In this document: positions 1 through 10,775 of the stretch, piece after piece | How the letters are laid out: every line of letters starts with the position of its first letter | Position numbering within the stretch: position 1 is the first letter of the stretch | DNA from: Mesorhabditis belari | Lineage: Eukaryota; Nematoda; Chromadorea; Rhabditida; Rhabditidae | Direction: 5' to 3' | Length of the DNA: 64,000 bases | Assembly: GCA_958450365.1 (NCBI GenBank) | Contig: CAUEEP010000822.1 | Location: 1-64,000, forward strand | The notes under the pieces: generated by a model | Seen by the model: only the letters and a program-made list of their open reading frames with translations | The model's database searches: none | What the model was told of the DNA's origin: nothing | Position numbers and translations under genes: made by a program

Positions 1-47
1 TCACATCAAGCATTGATTCAGATCTGGTTGATCAGTGAAACCCGATT

Positions 48-95
48 GACATTGAGAGAGACATTGAGGGAGACATTGAGGGAGACATTGAGAAT
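48..95. repeat. Short 12-bp tandem repeat
   Basis: Four near-identical copies of a 12-bp unit beginning GACATTGAG. The short open frames over it on both strands only reflect the period being a multiple of three. No gene is seen from 1 to 380. Confidence 0.8.
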
Positions 96-383
96 AAACT
101 GTAGAGTAAACAATCAGATTGAGAAACAAACAACAAACATTGAGAGTCTCATTTTCGACTCCAATCTTGTCAAGGAAAGAAGCAGTCATTTTTCTCACAA
201 AGTCCACAGAAGATCAGTTCTCTTTGACACCCGAGAAATTCTTTCTTCTGTTACTTTGAGCTTATTTATTCACAGATTTTGAACATTAATGACACAGATT
301 TACAAGATATTTGAAGAGGAGGCAGCCGATTTCGAGATTGTTGTAACCTAAAAGTTAAATTTGCAAAAGGTGACTATAACCAT

Positions 384-600
384 TCACCGTAAATACTGTA
401 ATACTACCCCACCCCATAACGTTGGGGAGCGTTTTGTAGTCTAGCTTTGAATGCGTTCTTCTCGACACTGGTTCATGCTACAATCGGCTTCTCATTATGA
501 AAAAAATAGCTGAAATTGAGGGTTATTTTTTTGATACTAAAGACACATTTTTCAAATGTACGGGCGCCTTGAAAAAATTGAAAAGTTCCCTCTTCCTCTT
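384..600. mobile_element. MITE family A, left-end fragment
   Basis: Begins with the terminal motif CCGTAAATACTGTAATA and matches, at reduced identity, the left part of the complete copies at 25332-25592 and 29449-29892 (shared blocks include TAGTCTAGCTTTGAA and CTCGACACTGGTT). The right terminal repeat is missing, so this is a truncated non-autonomous element. No protein is encoded. Confidence 0.75.
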
Positions 601-760
601 TCCACATCTCGTCGGATTTTCTATTTTTAAAAACTAATTGGAAAAGAAAGATGACATTTCAAATTCACCTGTCTTTTTCGTTCTTTGTCGAAGAAATCAA
701 TTCGAAATTTATCATAAGTCTATGTTAAATAAAAAAACCTGAAAAGAAGCATAAGAGCAT

Positions 761-806
761 AAGCCTAAGCCTAAACCTGAGCCTAAGCCTAAACCTGAGC
801 CTGAGG
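761..806. repeat. Interstitial telomere-like repeat (GCCTAA)n
   Basis: About seven tandem hexamers, mostly GCCTAA with ACCTGA and GCCTGA variants. GCCTAA is the complement of the nematode telomere unit TTAGGC. A second interstitial array is at about 37840-38035. Confidence 0.75.
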
Positions 807-2889
807 TCCTTTTCCACCTGCTGTCACTTCTGAATTTCTGCTTGAAAAGCCGAATTCGATTTATTCCTAATATCACTCGAAATGTTTTTCGCCAACGTAA
901 GGAGTTTAGTGGATCGAAACGAAATCATTTAAAAATGTGAATGCCTGGGAGTCTTTCTTTGAGCGTGCCCTGACTGTGTGTAGTTTGCAAAAATTTACAC
1001 CTGTTGGCGTGAAAAGAGTGGGGTTCCGGCTCGCTGTCAATTCAGAGAAAGTCTCTTTGAAATTGAACGCGATCTCCTTTTCACCTGCTGTCTTCTCCAT
1101 TTCCACTTTAAGGCCGAAATTCCCTTTTCTCATTTTGTTGAAAGTCAATCAAAATCAAAAATTAAAGCTGTTTCTTTTCCACCTGCTGCCACTTCCTCAA
1201 TTTCTGCTTGAAAGGACGAAACTCACTCATTGCTCACATCACTCCAAATGTTTTTCGTCCCGGATTCCACTCAAAAAATCGTGATTTCGGGAATCTACGA
1301 TGTCGCCACCGTTCTCTCAGTTATTCTCAGTCCAGTAGTTTTATATCTATTATATTTGGAACGGAAACGAAACCCCAAAATGCACACAGTCTTTCAAGCG
1401 GGAATCGTGGTAAGACATTGCCTTTTTTGAGTCGTTTATCTGAGTCCAGTATCTGAAAACCATCAACCATCAACCAAAAGTCAAGTTTTATGTATAAGCA
1501 AATATCTTTTCCTTCCTCCTTTCTTCATTCGACTTCTCTCCTTTCCCCCTTCCTCTTTCTTCCCAAGACCTAACCTAAAATACTAATTGTATAACAAACT
1601 AAATGTAAGCCGGTTTTGAAGGCGTGTTTTTAGACGAATCTACAATTCGAGATTACAGTGTGCCTCTTTTCTTTGCGATCTTGTTATGGGAATCTCGAAC
1701 CCGGTGATTCTAGTTCCATACCCCGCCGGGATGGCTGTTTCGCGGATCTTCAACGCATTCACCGTTCCGCCATGGATCGTGAAATATTTATTCCGTAACA
1801 ACCATTTCAAGCGATTCTTAAATAATTATATTCAGTTCGGCTGCTTTCTGGGAGAGGTCTTTATTCTCTACTTACTAATTTTCGCGTTGCAACATCGCTT
1901 ATTCTTATTAAAGAATAATGGCCGAAAATTTCAACCTTCACTCTTTTTCATTGCTTATTCGCTTCTTATAGGCATCCTTCCTTGCATTCTCTTTTTTTTC
2001 ATACAAGGGGCGCCGTTTGTTGACGCAGAAGCGATAGATAAAGGGGTGAGTGGATGAGAAGATGAAAACTCCAATAATCACAGCTTAAATTGACCACTGA
2101 GTTGGATCAGCAAAGAGTACGGTAGCCGTGGGGCACGGTGCAGCGATCAATCATTGATTTCATTTTTGGCTTAGAAAAATACCTCTAAAAGCCACTAATA
2201 TTCAGGATATTGACGAGTACGGAAGCGGTCTCTATCGACTTGGGATCATTGGTATCTATTTTGCGTTGAGTGTTGTGTTTCCTACTGATCACAATGCTTT
2301 GGTGAGTGTTTTTTGTTTGAATGATTGAATAAAATCAAAGAAAAGGGCTCGTTTCATCATTTTTTTCGTTTATGCTTATAGTGTCTGCAGAAAAATGTTT
2401 GCAGCTTTTGGAAAGAACCAGGGAAAAGTTTCAGGAAAAGTTTCAGGATCACTCAAATACACAGATCCCTGACGAAATGCAGACTTTTATAAAAGAGACA
2501 TCTGGTGCTTTTTATTGGGTGGTTAATCGGTCGTTCATTCCATTCTTCGTTGTCGCCATCATAATCTCCGGTTCTGTACTGGGAAGCGAAATTGGCCTCA
2601 CAGTGCTAAGAATATTTCATCTCATGTACAACCTCGGCAAGAATATAAAAAGTAAACAGACTCGGCAAACACAGATCGGCTATGTGCGAATTCTTTTATT
2701 ACAGGTGGGAACCGAGCTAGGGTGGTAATTTCATGTTTTTCAAGCTTTAGTAAGTATGTTTTATGCTTATTTTAGGATCGTTTGCAAAAAATCCACCGGA
2801 GATGTTTATTTTTCATGAATTTCGTAAAACAAACTAACAAAGAAAAGAAACGAACCAAAGCAAATGAAAATTCGACTACTTGCCTAGTC

Positions 2890-3556
2890 TCAATTAGCGA
2901 TCTTTGATACAAAAGTTCAATGGTGATTTGCAAACATATATTCTGGCAAAAAATTATAGACGCACCCTGTTTTTTGCTAGTTTAGAGCCGGATATAAGTG
3001 CTAGTCCAGTGAAAAGTATTTTTTTAGTTTCTTTATTGTAAAAAACAACTCCTGCAAAATTTCAAGTCATTTCATTCATCCAAAGTATTTTATCGTACAA
3101 AAAACGTTTTATCAGCTGTCAAAAAATTATAGACGCACTTTTATTTTATCTAGAAAAAGTTAACAGAAATAAAAATGAAAACACAAACCAAATAAATTAA
3201 TAATGCGTGGCCCCTCCTTACTTTAGTCCAACTTCAAAAAGACGTCTCGGCATCGAAGAGACAAGGTCATGGAGCGCTGTTGGCTGAAGCCGATTCCAGG
3301 CTACTTGAATGGCTTTCTTGAGTTCATTCACGCGCGAATATTGCTTGTTTCCCTTGTAGACATCTCGAACGAGTGTCCCTCACACATTCTCAATCGGGTT
3401 CAAGTCTGGGCTGCCACGGGCCAAGCGACAGTGCCGATTTTGTGCGCTGTCAGCCAATCTCTTGTGGAGCAACTTGCATGAATACTTTGACAGAGTGTAT
3501 GTAAATTGTCAATTAGCGATCTTTGATACAAAAGTTCAATGGTGATTTGCAAACAT
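2890..3556. repeat. 48-bp direct repeat flanking a Tc1-type insertion
   Basis: The same 48 bases (starting TCAATTAGCGATC and ending TTTGCAAACAT) occur at 2890-2937 and at 3509-3556. The homologous place in the other receptor copy (about 7190-7240) has this sequence only once. It therefore looks like a duplication made when the transposon arrived or was repaired. Confidence 0.9.
2938..3508 (-). mobile_element. Degenerate Tc1-family transposon
   Basis: On the minus strand, about 3220-3500 translates to the C-terminal half of a Tc1-type DDE transposase. It includes the signature GSPDLNPIENV followed directly by TGA where the conserved tryptophan codon is expected, then a readable tail with VRDVYKGNKQ and SSMPRRLFEVG. 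The N-terminal half and the first acidic residues of the catalytic triad are absent. Terminal-like motifs AAAAATTATAGACGCAC appear at about 2950 and again at about 3122. The element is dead: one stop plus truncation. It lies in intron 4 of the upstream receptor copy, on the opposite strand. Confidence 0.85.
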
Positions 3557-3881
3557 GTAATTTAGATGAAATTTGTGCACCCGCACAAGGCTTACAGGCA
3601 AATGAAATCCCTTTTCAGCTCCTTGCCATGTTCGTATTCTATGGTCTTTCGACTGCTGCTTTTAACGTGAGCCTCGCTAAAGATTATCTTCATTTGGATT
3701 TGGATTTTGGTTAGTGAGAAAATTGATAAAAGGAAAACGTTTCTTTTCCGTTGGATGCCTCTTTACGACCTATATCAGTTGGCATTCCACAGCAAATTGT
3801 TTGATTTTGATGTTCGGCGCAAAGTCTATGCGTAAACTTCTCTTCAAAAAGATCAAGGAGTTATGGTCAAGTGGGTCTTGA

Positions 3882-4454
3882 AATGGTGACATGTTCTAGA
3901 AAAGCAATACTTTCATTAACTTAGACTTGGATTCATAACAATTTGAATCTGGTTAGTCAAATGGCATCTTTTAGCTTATCAGAAGTATCACGGAGAACAC
4001 TCAAGTAATAGTGGTTCGATCACAGGAAAAGCGCACCAGCGCGGAAAATTGAAGGTCACTCCAGCAACGACTAGGGTGAAGTCTTTAACGAATAACGTGC
4101 CGACGCGATTTTGATTGTTGAAGTAATTTCCAATAAATTTTTCCTAGCTTTACATGCTATTTTATTTTCTCCGATTTTCCACAATAGTATGTCCATGTGC
4201 ACGGCCTTGTTTGACATGCATACAAAGCGCTTTCTTCGCAATTATACGCGTCGATACGTGGATGGGAACCTAGAATAAAGTGCTGACGGTCTAATGGCAT
4301 TTTGTATCTGCAAAATGAAATCAAAACAGAACCGAATTAAAGTATTAACCTCTCAACTCAACAGGGTTCACGGGTTCGCTGGCGATTTAGTTAGGAAGAA
4401 AAAATAGATGCACTTACCAAATATGAGTAGAATGCGAATTGGACATAAGAATAG
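3882..4454. other. Downstream flank of receptor copy 1
   Basis: Non-coding. Up to about 4250 it matches 7565-7975 after receptor copy 2. From 4250 to 4454 I see no gene or repeat. Confidence 0.6.
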
Positions 4455-4760
4455 AAGTGATAGAAAGGTAAAGGCTCCGATGGACAGGACACGTGGTGAG
4501 AAGAACACATGATCGGTGAATGATAACAAGGATAACTGAATGATAAACAAGGATAACTGATAACCAGGTGACCAAAAGAGGCCTACTGAAAGACCAAGAA
4601 CAAGATGGAGGACTCGAGTTGAGGCAAAAGCCAGAAACAAGGAGGACCCAGCCACCGCCAACACAAGTCCAAACAAGCATTGTGCGGAACCAACCAAGAC
4701 CGACGACCCTGGATGTTCCTGGCAAGAGACAGGCAAGAGATGAGTATGGAAAATGACTCG
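4455..4760 (+). mobile_element. LINE retrotransposon 3-prime relic
   Basis: One plus-strand frame contains RLRWTGHVVRR (about 4467-4505). After a short interruption a frame contains RPTERPRTRWR (about 4578-4610) and ends at a TGA near 4758. This pair of motifs is the usual C-terminal end of RTE/CR1-type LINE polyproteins. An internal ATAACAAGGATAACTG-like duplication and stop codons separate the two parts. Reverse transcriptase and endonuclease domains are missing. Only a decayed 3-prime end remains. Confidence 0.65.
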
Positions 4761-5454
4761 TGATCATATGTAATCTGCTGTGAGAGAATGTATGAGTTGT
4801 AAATAGCAATAGTAAATAGTACCTAGCAATAGTAAATTACTTGCCTACAGTTTTTGTGATTTTTGTGATCTGCGCGAATGAAAAGCGATATCAGAATAAA
4901 TTATTACTCGAGAGAAATACACTTTGGACTATCTAAATGCTATCAAGAAAAACCTCGTTGCTCATTCTATATTTTTCCAAAAAGCCAGCCCAAGTGGCCA
5001 TTTCGTTGACCTTTGAAGTTATACAGACGGCAGTTATATCAGGTGTCACGACGCTATTGCGAATATTGAGTAATGTATATTCTTAATATACTGGAGAAAT
5101 TTCAAGCGAAAAGAACCGGGGAAGCAATAGTTGTCGGCAGGAGAAGGTACCTAGATTGCGACTCGACCTGCATTCACTTTTTAACACCCAAGTCTCCAAT
5201 CATCAATCAACCTGGCTACCTTCCCCTGCTGGCAACTATCGCCTCCATCTTTTCGCCGGAGAATTTTTTGTTAATTGGTGTTAATTCCAAAAAGTATAAA
5301 AAGAAACAAAAAAGATCAATTTTGCAATGTCAATTCAGTCTAACATTTCCAGAGATCAATTGTTCGCAGAATGTCAATCTTAGCTGTTTTATCCCATTTA
5401 TCCATCGAGTAAATTTTAGGGAAAAGTCTTTTGAAAGTCAATCAAAATCAAAGT
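4761..5454. other. No feature recognised between the receptor copies
   Basis: AT-rich sequence separating the two receptor units. An open stretch at 5073-5546 has no recognisable domain and overlaps the (AAAGTCAATC)n-type repeat at 5430-5490, so I do not call it a gene. Confidence 0.5.
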
Positions 5455-7975
5455 CAATCAAAATCAAAGTCAATCAAAATCAAAGTCAATCAAAAATTAA
5501 AGCTGTTTCTTTTCCACCTGCTGTCACTTCTTCAATTTCCGCTTGAAAGGACGAAATTCACTCATTCCTCACATCACTCCAAATGTTTTTCGTCCCGGAT
5601 TCGACGCAAAGACTCGTGATTTCAGGAGTTTACGATGTCGCCAGCGTTTCCTCAGTTATTCTCAGTCCAGTGGTTTTATATCTATTATATTTGGATCGGA
5701 AACGAACCGCGAAAATGCACACAGTCTTTCAAGTGGGAATCGTGGTGAGACATTCACTTTTTCAGTCGTTTTATCTGAAAACCATTAATCTTTAACAGAA
5801 ATCAACGAATAGTTCAGCTGTGAACCAAAATTCTACAATATATATAGCGAGGAGATCTCTTTTCCTTCCTCCTTTCTTCATTCGACTTCTCTCCTTTCCC
5901 CTTCTTCTTTTCTTCCCAAGTCCAAACCCAAAATACTAATTGTATAAGAAACTCAATGTACGCCGGTTTTGAAAACGTGGTTTGGGACGAATCTACAATT
6001 CTAGCTTTTCAGTCTGCCTCTTTTCTTTGCGACCTCGTTCTGGGCATCTCGAACCCGGTGGTTTTACTTCCATACCCCGCCGCCTTCTTGGTTTCGCCGA
6101 TCTACCACGCAATTAACATGCCGCTATGGATCACGAAAACAATAATCGTGACAACTATTGAATAGAATCTAAGAAAAAAGCTCGGTTCATAAACTTCTTT
6201 TTCTTCGTTTTAAGCCGACAAATTGTTTGAAGCTTTTGGTTAGAACGAAGGAAAAGTTTCAGGATCACTCAAATGCACGGATCCCTGACGAAATGCAGAC
6301 TTTTCTAAAAGAAACACCTTCTGCTTTTTATTGGGTGCTTAATCGGTCGTGGATTCCATACGTCTCTATTGTCTTGCTAATCGCCGTCTTTTTATTTGGA
6401 GCCGAAATTGGATTCACAGTGCTAAGAATATTTCATTTCATGTACAAACTCGGCGATAATATAAAAAAGTAAACAGGCTCGGCAAATAATCCGAATATGC
6501 ATATCCGATGCATATCCGAACCGATTAAGGGTTGTTATCAAGGCAAAAGGCGGTCATATCGAATGATCTCTTGTTTCCTTATTTTTTACTGTTAAATAAA
6601 GCTATTTCTGTTTAAAAATCTTCCAGTGAAACTTCTTGGTGTGCAATGCCTTGAGTATCTTGTTGCAATAATTATGACGCACCCTGTAGAGTCCGTTTCC
6701 CATTGAAAATTGAAATGGAATTTGAAAATTTTATGAATTTCGTAAAATAAGCAAACAAGGAAAGCAACAGAACGGATCAAATGAAAATCCGACTACTCGC
6801 TTAACTTTTTTTGCTCAATCTTTTTTCTTCTGACACCAAAATGGGTTTGTGTGACGGAAAATTCAGCTTTGACTTTAATCATTTTTGACAAATGACTCAG
6901 TTTTTGACAACTTTTGAAGTAGCAAGTTCTAAAGAAATAATATGTCTTTCTGATAGGGAGAACCGCAAGTCGATTGGCTGGATATTCATACTTATCTCGC
7001 TAAATTTGGTTCCTTATCTCTCTGACTTTCCTTATCTTTGAAATTTTGGTTTTTTGGTTCCTTATCTTTGAAACAAAGCCCCAAGACTTATGTAGCAATC
7101 TAATAATTAAATTCATTTCGATTCGATTAGGCTTCATTAGGCAAAACCGAGCAAAATTGAGCAAAACGGACCGAATCTCAAGGAAAGATTTCAATTAGGG
7201 ACCTTTTATACGAAAGTTAAATGGTAGTTTGCAGGCATATTTAAATTTGCATGAACTTTGTGTACCCGCACAAGGCTTACAGGCGGCCTACAGTATACTT
7301 TTTAGTTCCTTGCCTTAACCCTATTCTATGGTCTTTCGTGTATGGCTTTTTTTCCTGAGCCTCGTGCAAGATTCTGTTGATTTGGATTTCGGTTAGTCAA
7401 AAAAATCGATAAAACAAAAATGTTTCGTTTCAGTTGGGTGCATCTTTTTGGCCTATTTCGGTTGGCATTCCACAGCAAATTGTTTGATTTTGATGTTCGG
7501 CGCAAAGTCTATGCGTGGACTTCTCTTCAAAAAGATCAAGGAGTTATGGTCAAGTAGGTCTTGAAATGGTGACATGTTCTAGAAAAGCAATACTTTTAAT
7601 AACTTAGACTTGGATTCTTAACGATTTGAAGCTGGTTAGTCAAATGGCATCTTTTAGCCTATCAGAAGTATCACGGAGAACACCCAAATGATACTGATCC
7701 GATCGCTGGAAAAGCGCATCCGCAAGGAAATTTGAAAGTCGTTGCCGCCACGACTAGGCTGAAGCTCTTAACGAATAAGGTGCATATGTGATTTTGATCG
7801 TTGAAGAAATTTCCAATAAAGTTTTCCTGGCTGTACATGCTATTTTTGAGAGTCTGAATTTGCAAAGATGCTTTGCAGTTTTATAGTGGATTGATTTTTT
7901 CGATTATCCAAAATAATATGTCGATGCTCACAGCCTTGTTTGAGATGCATACAGGGCGCCTTCTCGCCTTCGCAA
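5455..7975 (+). repeat. Segmental tandem duplication, copy 2
   Basis: Second copy of the unit described at 1140-4250. The start of the upstream block carries a short expansion of TCAAAATCAAAG. Between 6480 and 7190 it holds sequence absent from copy 1, including TAATTATGACGCACCCTG at about 6668, a terminal motif also seen at 50473, so another small element has probably inserted here. Confidence 0.8.
5583..7564 (+). pseudogene. SRH-like 7TM chemoreceptor, copy 2 (broken)
   Basis: Exon 1 (5583-5744) is intact and 54 codons long, as in copy 1. Exon 2 starts at 6013 and keeps the PYPA motif. After about 6135 it runs into intron sequence: relative to copy 1 about 530 bases are deleted, removing the rest of exon 2 and all of exon 3. 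The exon-4 equivalent (about 6230-6470) keeps the FYWVLNRSWIP and LRIFHFMYKL segments but has one extra A near 6467, which brings a stop. The exon-5 equivalent (about 7295-7395) has a further one-base frameshift. The last exon (about 7433-7564) is open and, unlike copy 1, keeps a normal TTTCAG acceptor. It is a clear pseudogene. Confidence 0.85.
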
Positions 7976-9162
7976 ATGAACCGAGCTCCTTCTGTAGTCG
8001 ACCTTTATATGAGGGATCCCACTGGCTATGGTACCAAGAAGCATTTTGGAAGGAAACCGAAAACTACAAAAAGGGATCGACGAGCAACGATCCGAACGGC
8101 CTCAAACTCAACAATTGAATAGCTAAAAGTCAAAGCGGATTTTCTCGAGATTTTTTGCATCTAGTTAACAAAAGTATGGCTTCTGCAAGACCGATCAAAG
8201 CAAAAGAATGACCAAAACAGGAGACAACGACGGTGAAGTGTCCAAACTGGTTCTATTTCTGATGACGAGTAATTTTCAAATGCTTTCAAATGCTTTCAAA
8301 TGCAAACTGAAGCCAAATTTTTAGATCCTTATACAAATCATTCAACTAGTATCGACTTGACAAGGTTAGTTGTTGAGTGCTCTTTTTAGGTCACAATCAG
8401 TCGATCATCTGATGGGCTTGTTCTGCAAATTTCGTTAGAAGAGGTGAATTTTTGATTTGGGATCTATTAAAGTTCATTCTGGTTAGATCTTAGCTGAAAG
8501 ACCGGCAGCCATCGCGCAAAAAGAGCAATGAGTCCATTGTCGCTCATCGATTCTCATCAAGATGCTCATCGACCAGCTGCTGCATCAAACGAGCTGCATG
8601 ACGAGCCGCATCAAACGGATATTGTAAATTGGGAAACATTTATAGTGGAGTGCGGAAATGAAGTCAGCAATGTGATCAGAAGTTTCTAAACGTTCAACTT
8701 AAAAGCGTAAACCTTGAGCGAAAGTGATTGAGCTGTGAATTCACCGTTAACACCAGGAACCCTCAAATATCGAGAACACAATAGAGAAGAATGCTTTTGA
8801 ATTTTTGTATTTGTATTTATTACTCGTTATTTCTTATCACTACGTTCGATAAATTTCGGCATCGGAGCATTTTTGAGTGCTCGCCTTTGCGCCTTTGAAA
8901 ATCCACAAAAACAACGACTTCCGAGAATCTCCCAAAAGCCATTTTGCAGAAGAAACAATTAACCTTTTTAATAGTTCAAATAGAAATTTTGTTGGTGGCG
9001 GCATTATTTTTGAAAAAACGTTTGGAAAAAAATGTCAAGACTTATGCACCAACCTAATCTCTCTATTTAAAGGTTAATTTCTGATGTAGTTCCGCAGAAA
9101 TTTACATTCAAACTTTTAAATTTGCATTTGAAAGCGTGTGTTTAGATTTTACTTCGTTTACT
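7976..9162. other. No feature recognised
   Basis: About 1.2 kb without a convincing exon, RNA gene or long repeat on either strand. Short open frames here have no splice context and no recognisable motif. Confidence 0.5.
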
Positions 9163-9231
9163 GTAGCTTGGCTGAGTGGTTAGAATCCTTGGTCATCGTT
9201 CTGCAGGTCGACGGTTCGATGCCAGATGCAA
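9163..9231 (+). repeat. tRNA-like element (box A + box B)
   Basis: Contains a box A-like TGGCTGAGTGGTTA and a box B-like GGTTCGATGCC about 40 bases apart, as in Ser/Leu tRNAs. The two ends do not pair into an acceptor stem, so it is a tRNA pseudogene or SINE head, not a working tRNA. Confidence 0.55.
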
Positions 9232-9348
9232 AACATACTAAGATTAGTGTAGCTTCACAAAGATCTCGATCGTTTTGAGCGGAAAGTCCGCCAAGGAATG
9301 CCTCAAAGAGCTCAAATCGAAGAAGAAAAGCTGAATTTGCAAAAGAAT

Positions 9349-9690
9349 GCCAGTCCTTAGAGCCAATCCTTTTCCCGAAGTTACGGATCCAATTTGCCGA
9401 CTTCCCTTACCTACATTATTCTATCGACTAGAGGCTGTTCACCTTGGAGACCTGCTGCGGATATGGGTACGATCCGGTACGAGATTCAAATTGGTTCCCT
9501 CGGTTTTTCAAGGACCCAGCCAGGCGCACGAGACGCCACAGAAACCGTGACGCTTTACGAAAACAACGTCGCTATCTTCGGCTGAACCGTTTCCAGCGAG
9601 TCCGTTCCTTAACCAGAGAAGAGAACTCTGGCTCGGGCCTAGCTAGGTGTCACCGAGTTCATTTGCGTTACCGCCCGATGCACTCAGAAT
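9349..9690 (-). rRNA. 28S rRNA gene fragment (isolated)
   Basis: The plus strand is the complement of a well-conserved part of eukaryotic large-subunit rRNA. It contains GACTTCCCTTACCTACAT, a standard reverse-primer site for 28S, followed by CACCTTGGAGACCTGCTGCG and CCGTTTCCAGCGAGTCCGTT. About 340 bases are represented. No flanking 28S, 5.8S or 18S sequence is seen, so this is a stray rDNA piece rather than a gene copy. The open frames across it on the plus strand are accidental. A 96-base open stretch just before it (9250-9345) has coding-like character but no known motif. Confidence 0.88.
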
Positions 9691-9914
9691 TTATCAAAAT
9701 CAAAATTTATCAAATTGTACTCTAACTCAAAGTGTCGTAAACAGCAAAGAATTAAAGAAAAAAGATATTCAGATAATGAAAAGAGATACAATTACATATG
9801 GAAATCAAAGAGACATATCTTCAAACCCAAAAATTCCCCTATATACAAAAGCCGGCAATATTTCAGTATGGTTTTTTTTTCAGTTTAGTTGGTATCTCTA
9901 TTGATTAAGAGATT

Positions 9915-10075
9915 TGCTAAAAGGTGCTCTTGAGAGAAGCTACCGTATCCCGGCGCTCTATAGAAGCTATTGTACTCCTAGCTTTTCCAAGAAAGCTACC
10001 GTACTCCTGACGCTCTTAGCAAAAAATTATAGTACTCTAGGTGACTTTAGAAAAAGCTACCGTGCTTCTCGTGAT
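9915..10075. repeat. Degenerate minisatellite with GCTACCGTA motif
   Basis: Three to four diverged units of roughly 40-50 bases, each with AGCTACCGTAC- or AGCTATTGTAC-like cores and GCGCTC or GACGCTC. From 10076 to the end of vps-4 at 10775 I see no feature. Confidence 0.5.
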
Positions 10076-10775
10076 CAATTAAATGTTCAAAACCAGACCT
10101 GTTAGTCGGTTCTAAACAGAAAATTCACAGATTAAGGTAGTTATCTTCAAGGGTACCTTTTAGAAAAAACTCTTATCCATAGGGACACAGTTTAGAATAC
10201 AGATTTTGGCGTAAAAACATTAAAAAGCACAGACTTGGGATTACGACGGGATCAGATAACCGGTACTCATAAAGATGTGTAAAGGGAATCATCTTATACG
10301 GAGAGAAACTTTTGGGAAACAAACGAACACTTTATGTAACCAGATTTACTCAATGACGAAGTTAGTGCAAAATAGAATTCACTAATGCATTATTCTAAAA
10401 GTCGCTCTTTCTACCGTAGTCCTTTCATTTTGCACTAACTTTTATCAATAAACAAGGACAATAAGCAAACCACCGTATTCGAACCGAGGTTTCGTTAAAT
10501 TTTAAACAACTCCAATTCGGATACAGTATCAAATACCATACTATAACCCATCAGCAAAGAAGAAAAATGGAAATAAATTTTGAGCACAGCAAAGGGAAAT
10601 ATCAAAAATTCGATAAAAACAGAACAGAAACAGCTGACAGATGAATAAATTAAGACTAGGAAAAAAATACATCATGTTCGTCTAAAAACATGGGAATGTG
10701 CCTAGGTAACGGAAGAGTTAAAAAGTAAGTAAAAATACATAGGGTTAAGCAAAAATTTTGACAAATTAATCTTCT

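Larger units (their letters stand above)
1248..3881 (+). pseudogene. SRH-like 7TM chemoreceptor, copy 1 (probably broken)
   Basis: Six exons can be laid out: 1248-1409, 1659-2045, 2206-2301, 2405-2704, 3619-3709 and 3751-3881. Together they give one continuous 388-codon frame. The product resembles nematode SRH/SRI chemoreceptors of the Str superfamily: an N-terminal hydrophobic segment followed by a basic loop (RKRNPKM), then PYPAG after the second helix, a late helix ending YVRILLLQ, and a last helix with SWHSTANCLILMFGAKS before a lysine-rich tail. Such receptors sit in the cilia of chemosensory neurons. Two problems suggest a pseudogene. The acceptor before exon 6 reads CCG where copy 2 has CAG, and intron 4 carries a Tc1-type insertion. 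The only other AG nearby would leave a 23-base intron. At 388 residues it is also longer than usual for the family. A 12-bp duplication in exon 4 repeats EKFQ. Confidence 0.7.
1140..4250 (+). repeat. Segmental tandem duplication, copy 1
   Basis: This segment and 5455-7975 are two diverged copies of one ancestral unit. Homology starts in the upstream block (CTTTTCCACCTGCTG, CGCTTGAAAGGACGAAA-like) about 110 bases before the receptor start codon. It runs through all receptor exons and ends about 380 bases after the stop codon (shared CATGCTATTTT and CAGCCTTGTTTGA-like blocks). Copy 1 is longer mainly because of the inserted transposon at 2938-3508. Copy 2 is shorter because about 530 bases of exons 2-3 are gone. 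Extra weak copies of the upstream block lie at 808-900 and 1077-1110. Confidence 0.85.

Noticed and set aside
3710..3750. Rescue of chemoreceptor copy 1 by an AG at about 3732
   Set aside because: The frame would fit, but the intron would be only 23 bases, below what nematode splicing normally allows.
4368..4809. Minus-strand hydrophobic frames of 122-131 codons
   Set aside because: They run antisense to the LINE relic and show no start context, splice sites or known motif.
9347..9725. Plus-strand frames with arginine-rich or LPLPTLFYRLEAVHLGD-type peptides
   Set aside because: The DNA is the complement of 28S rRNA; peptides of this sort are well-known false translations.
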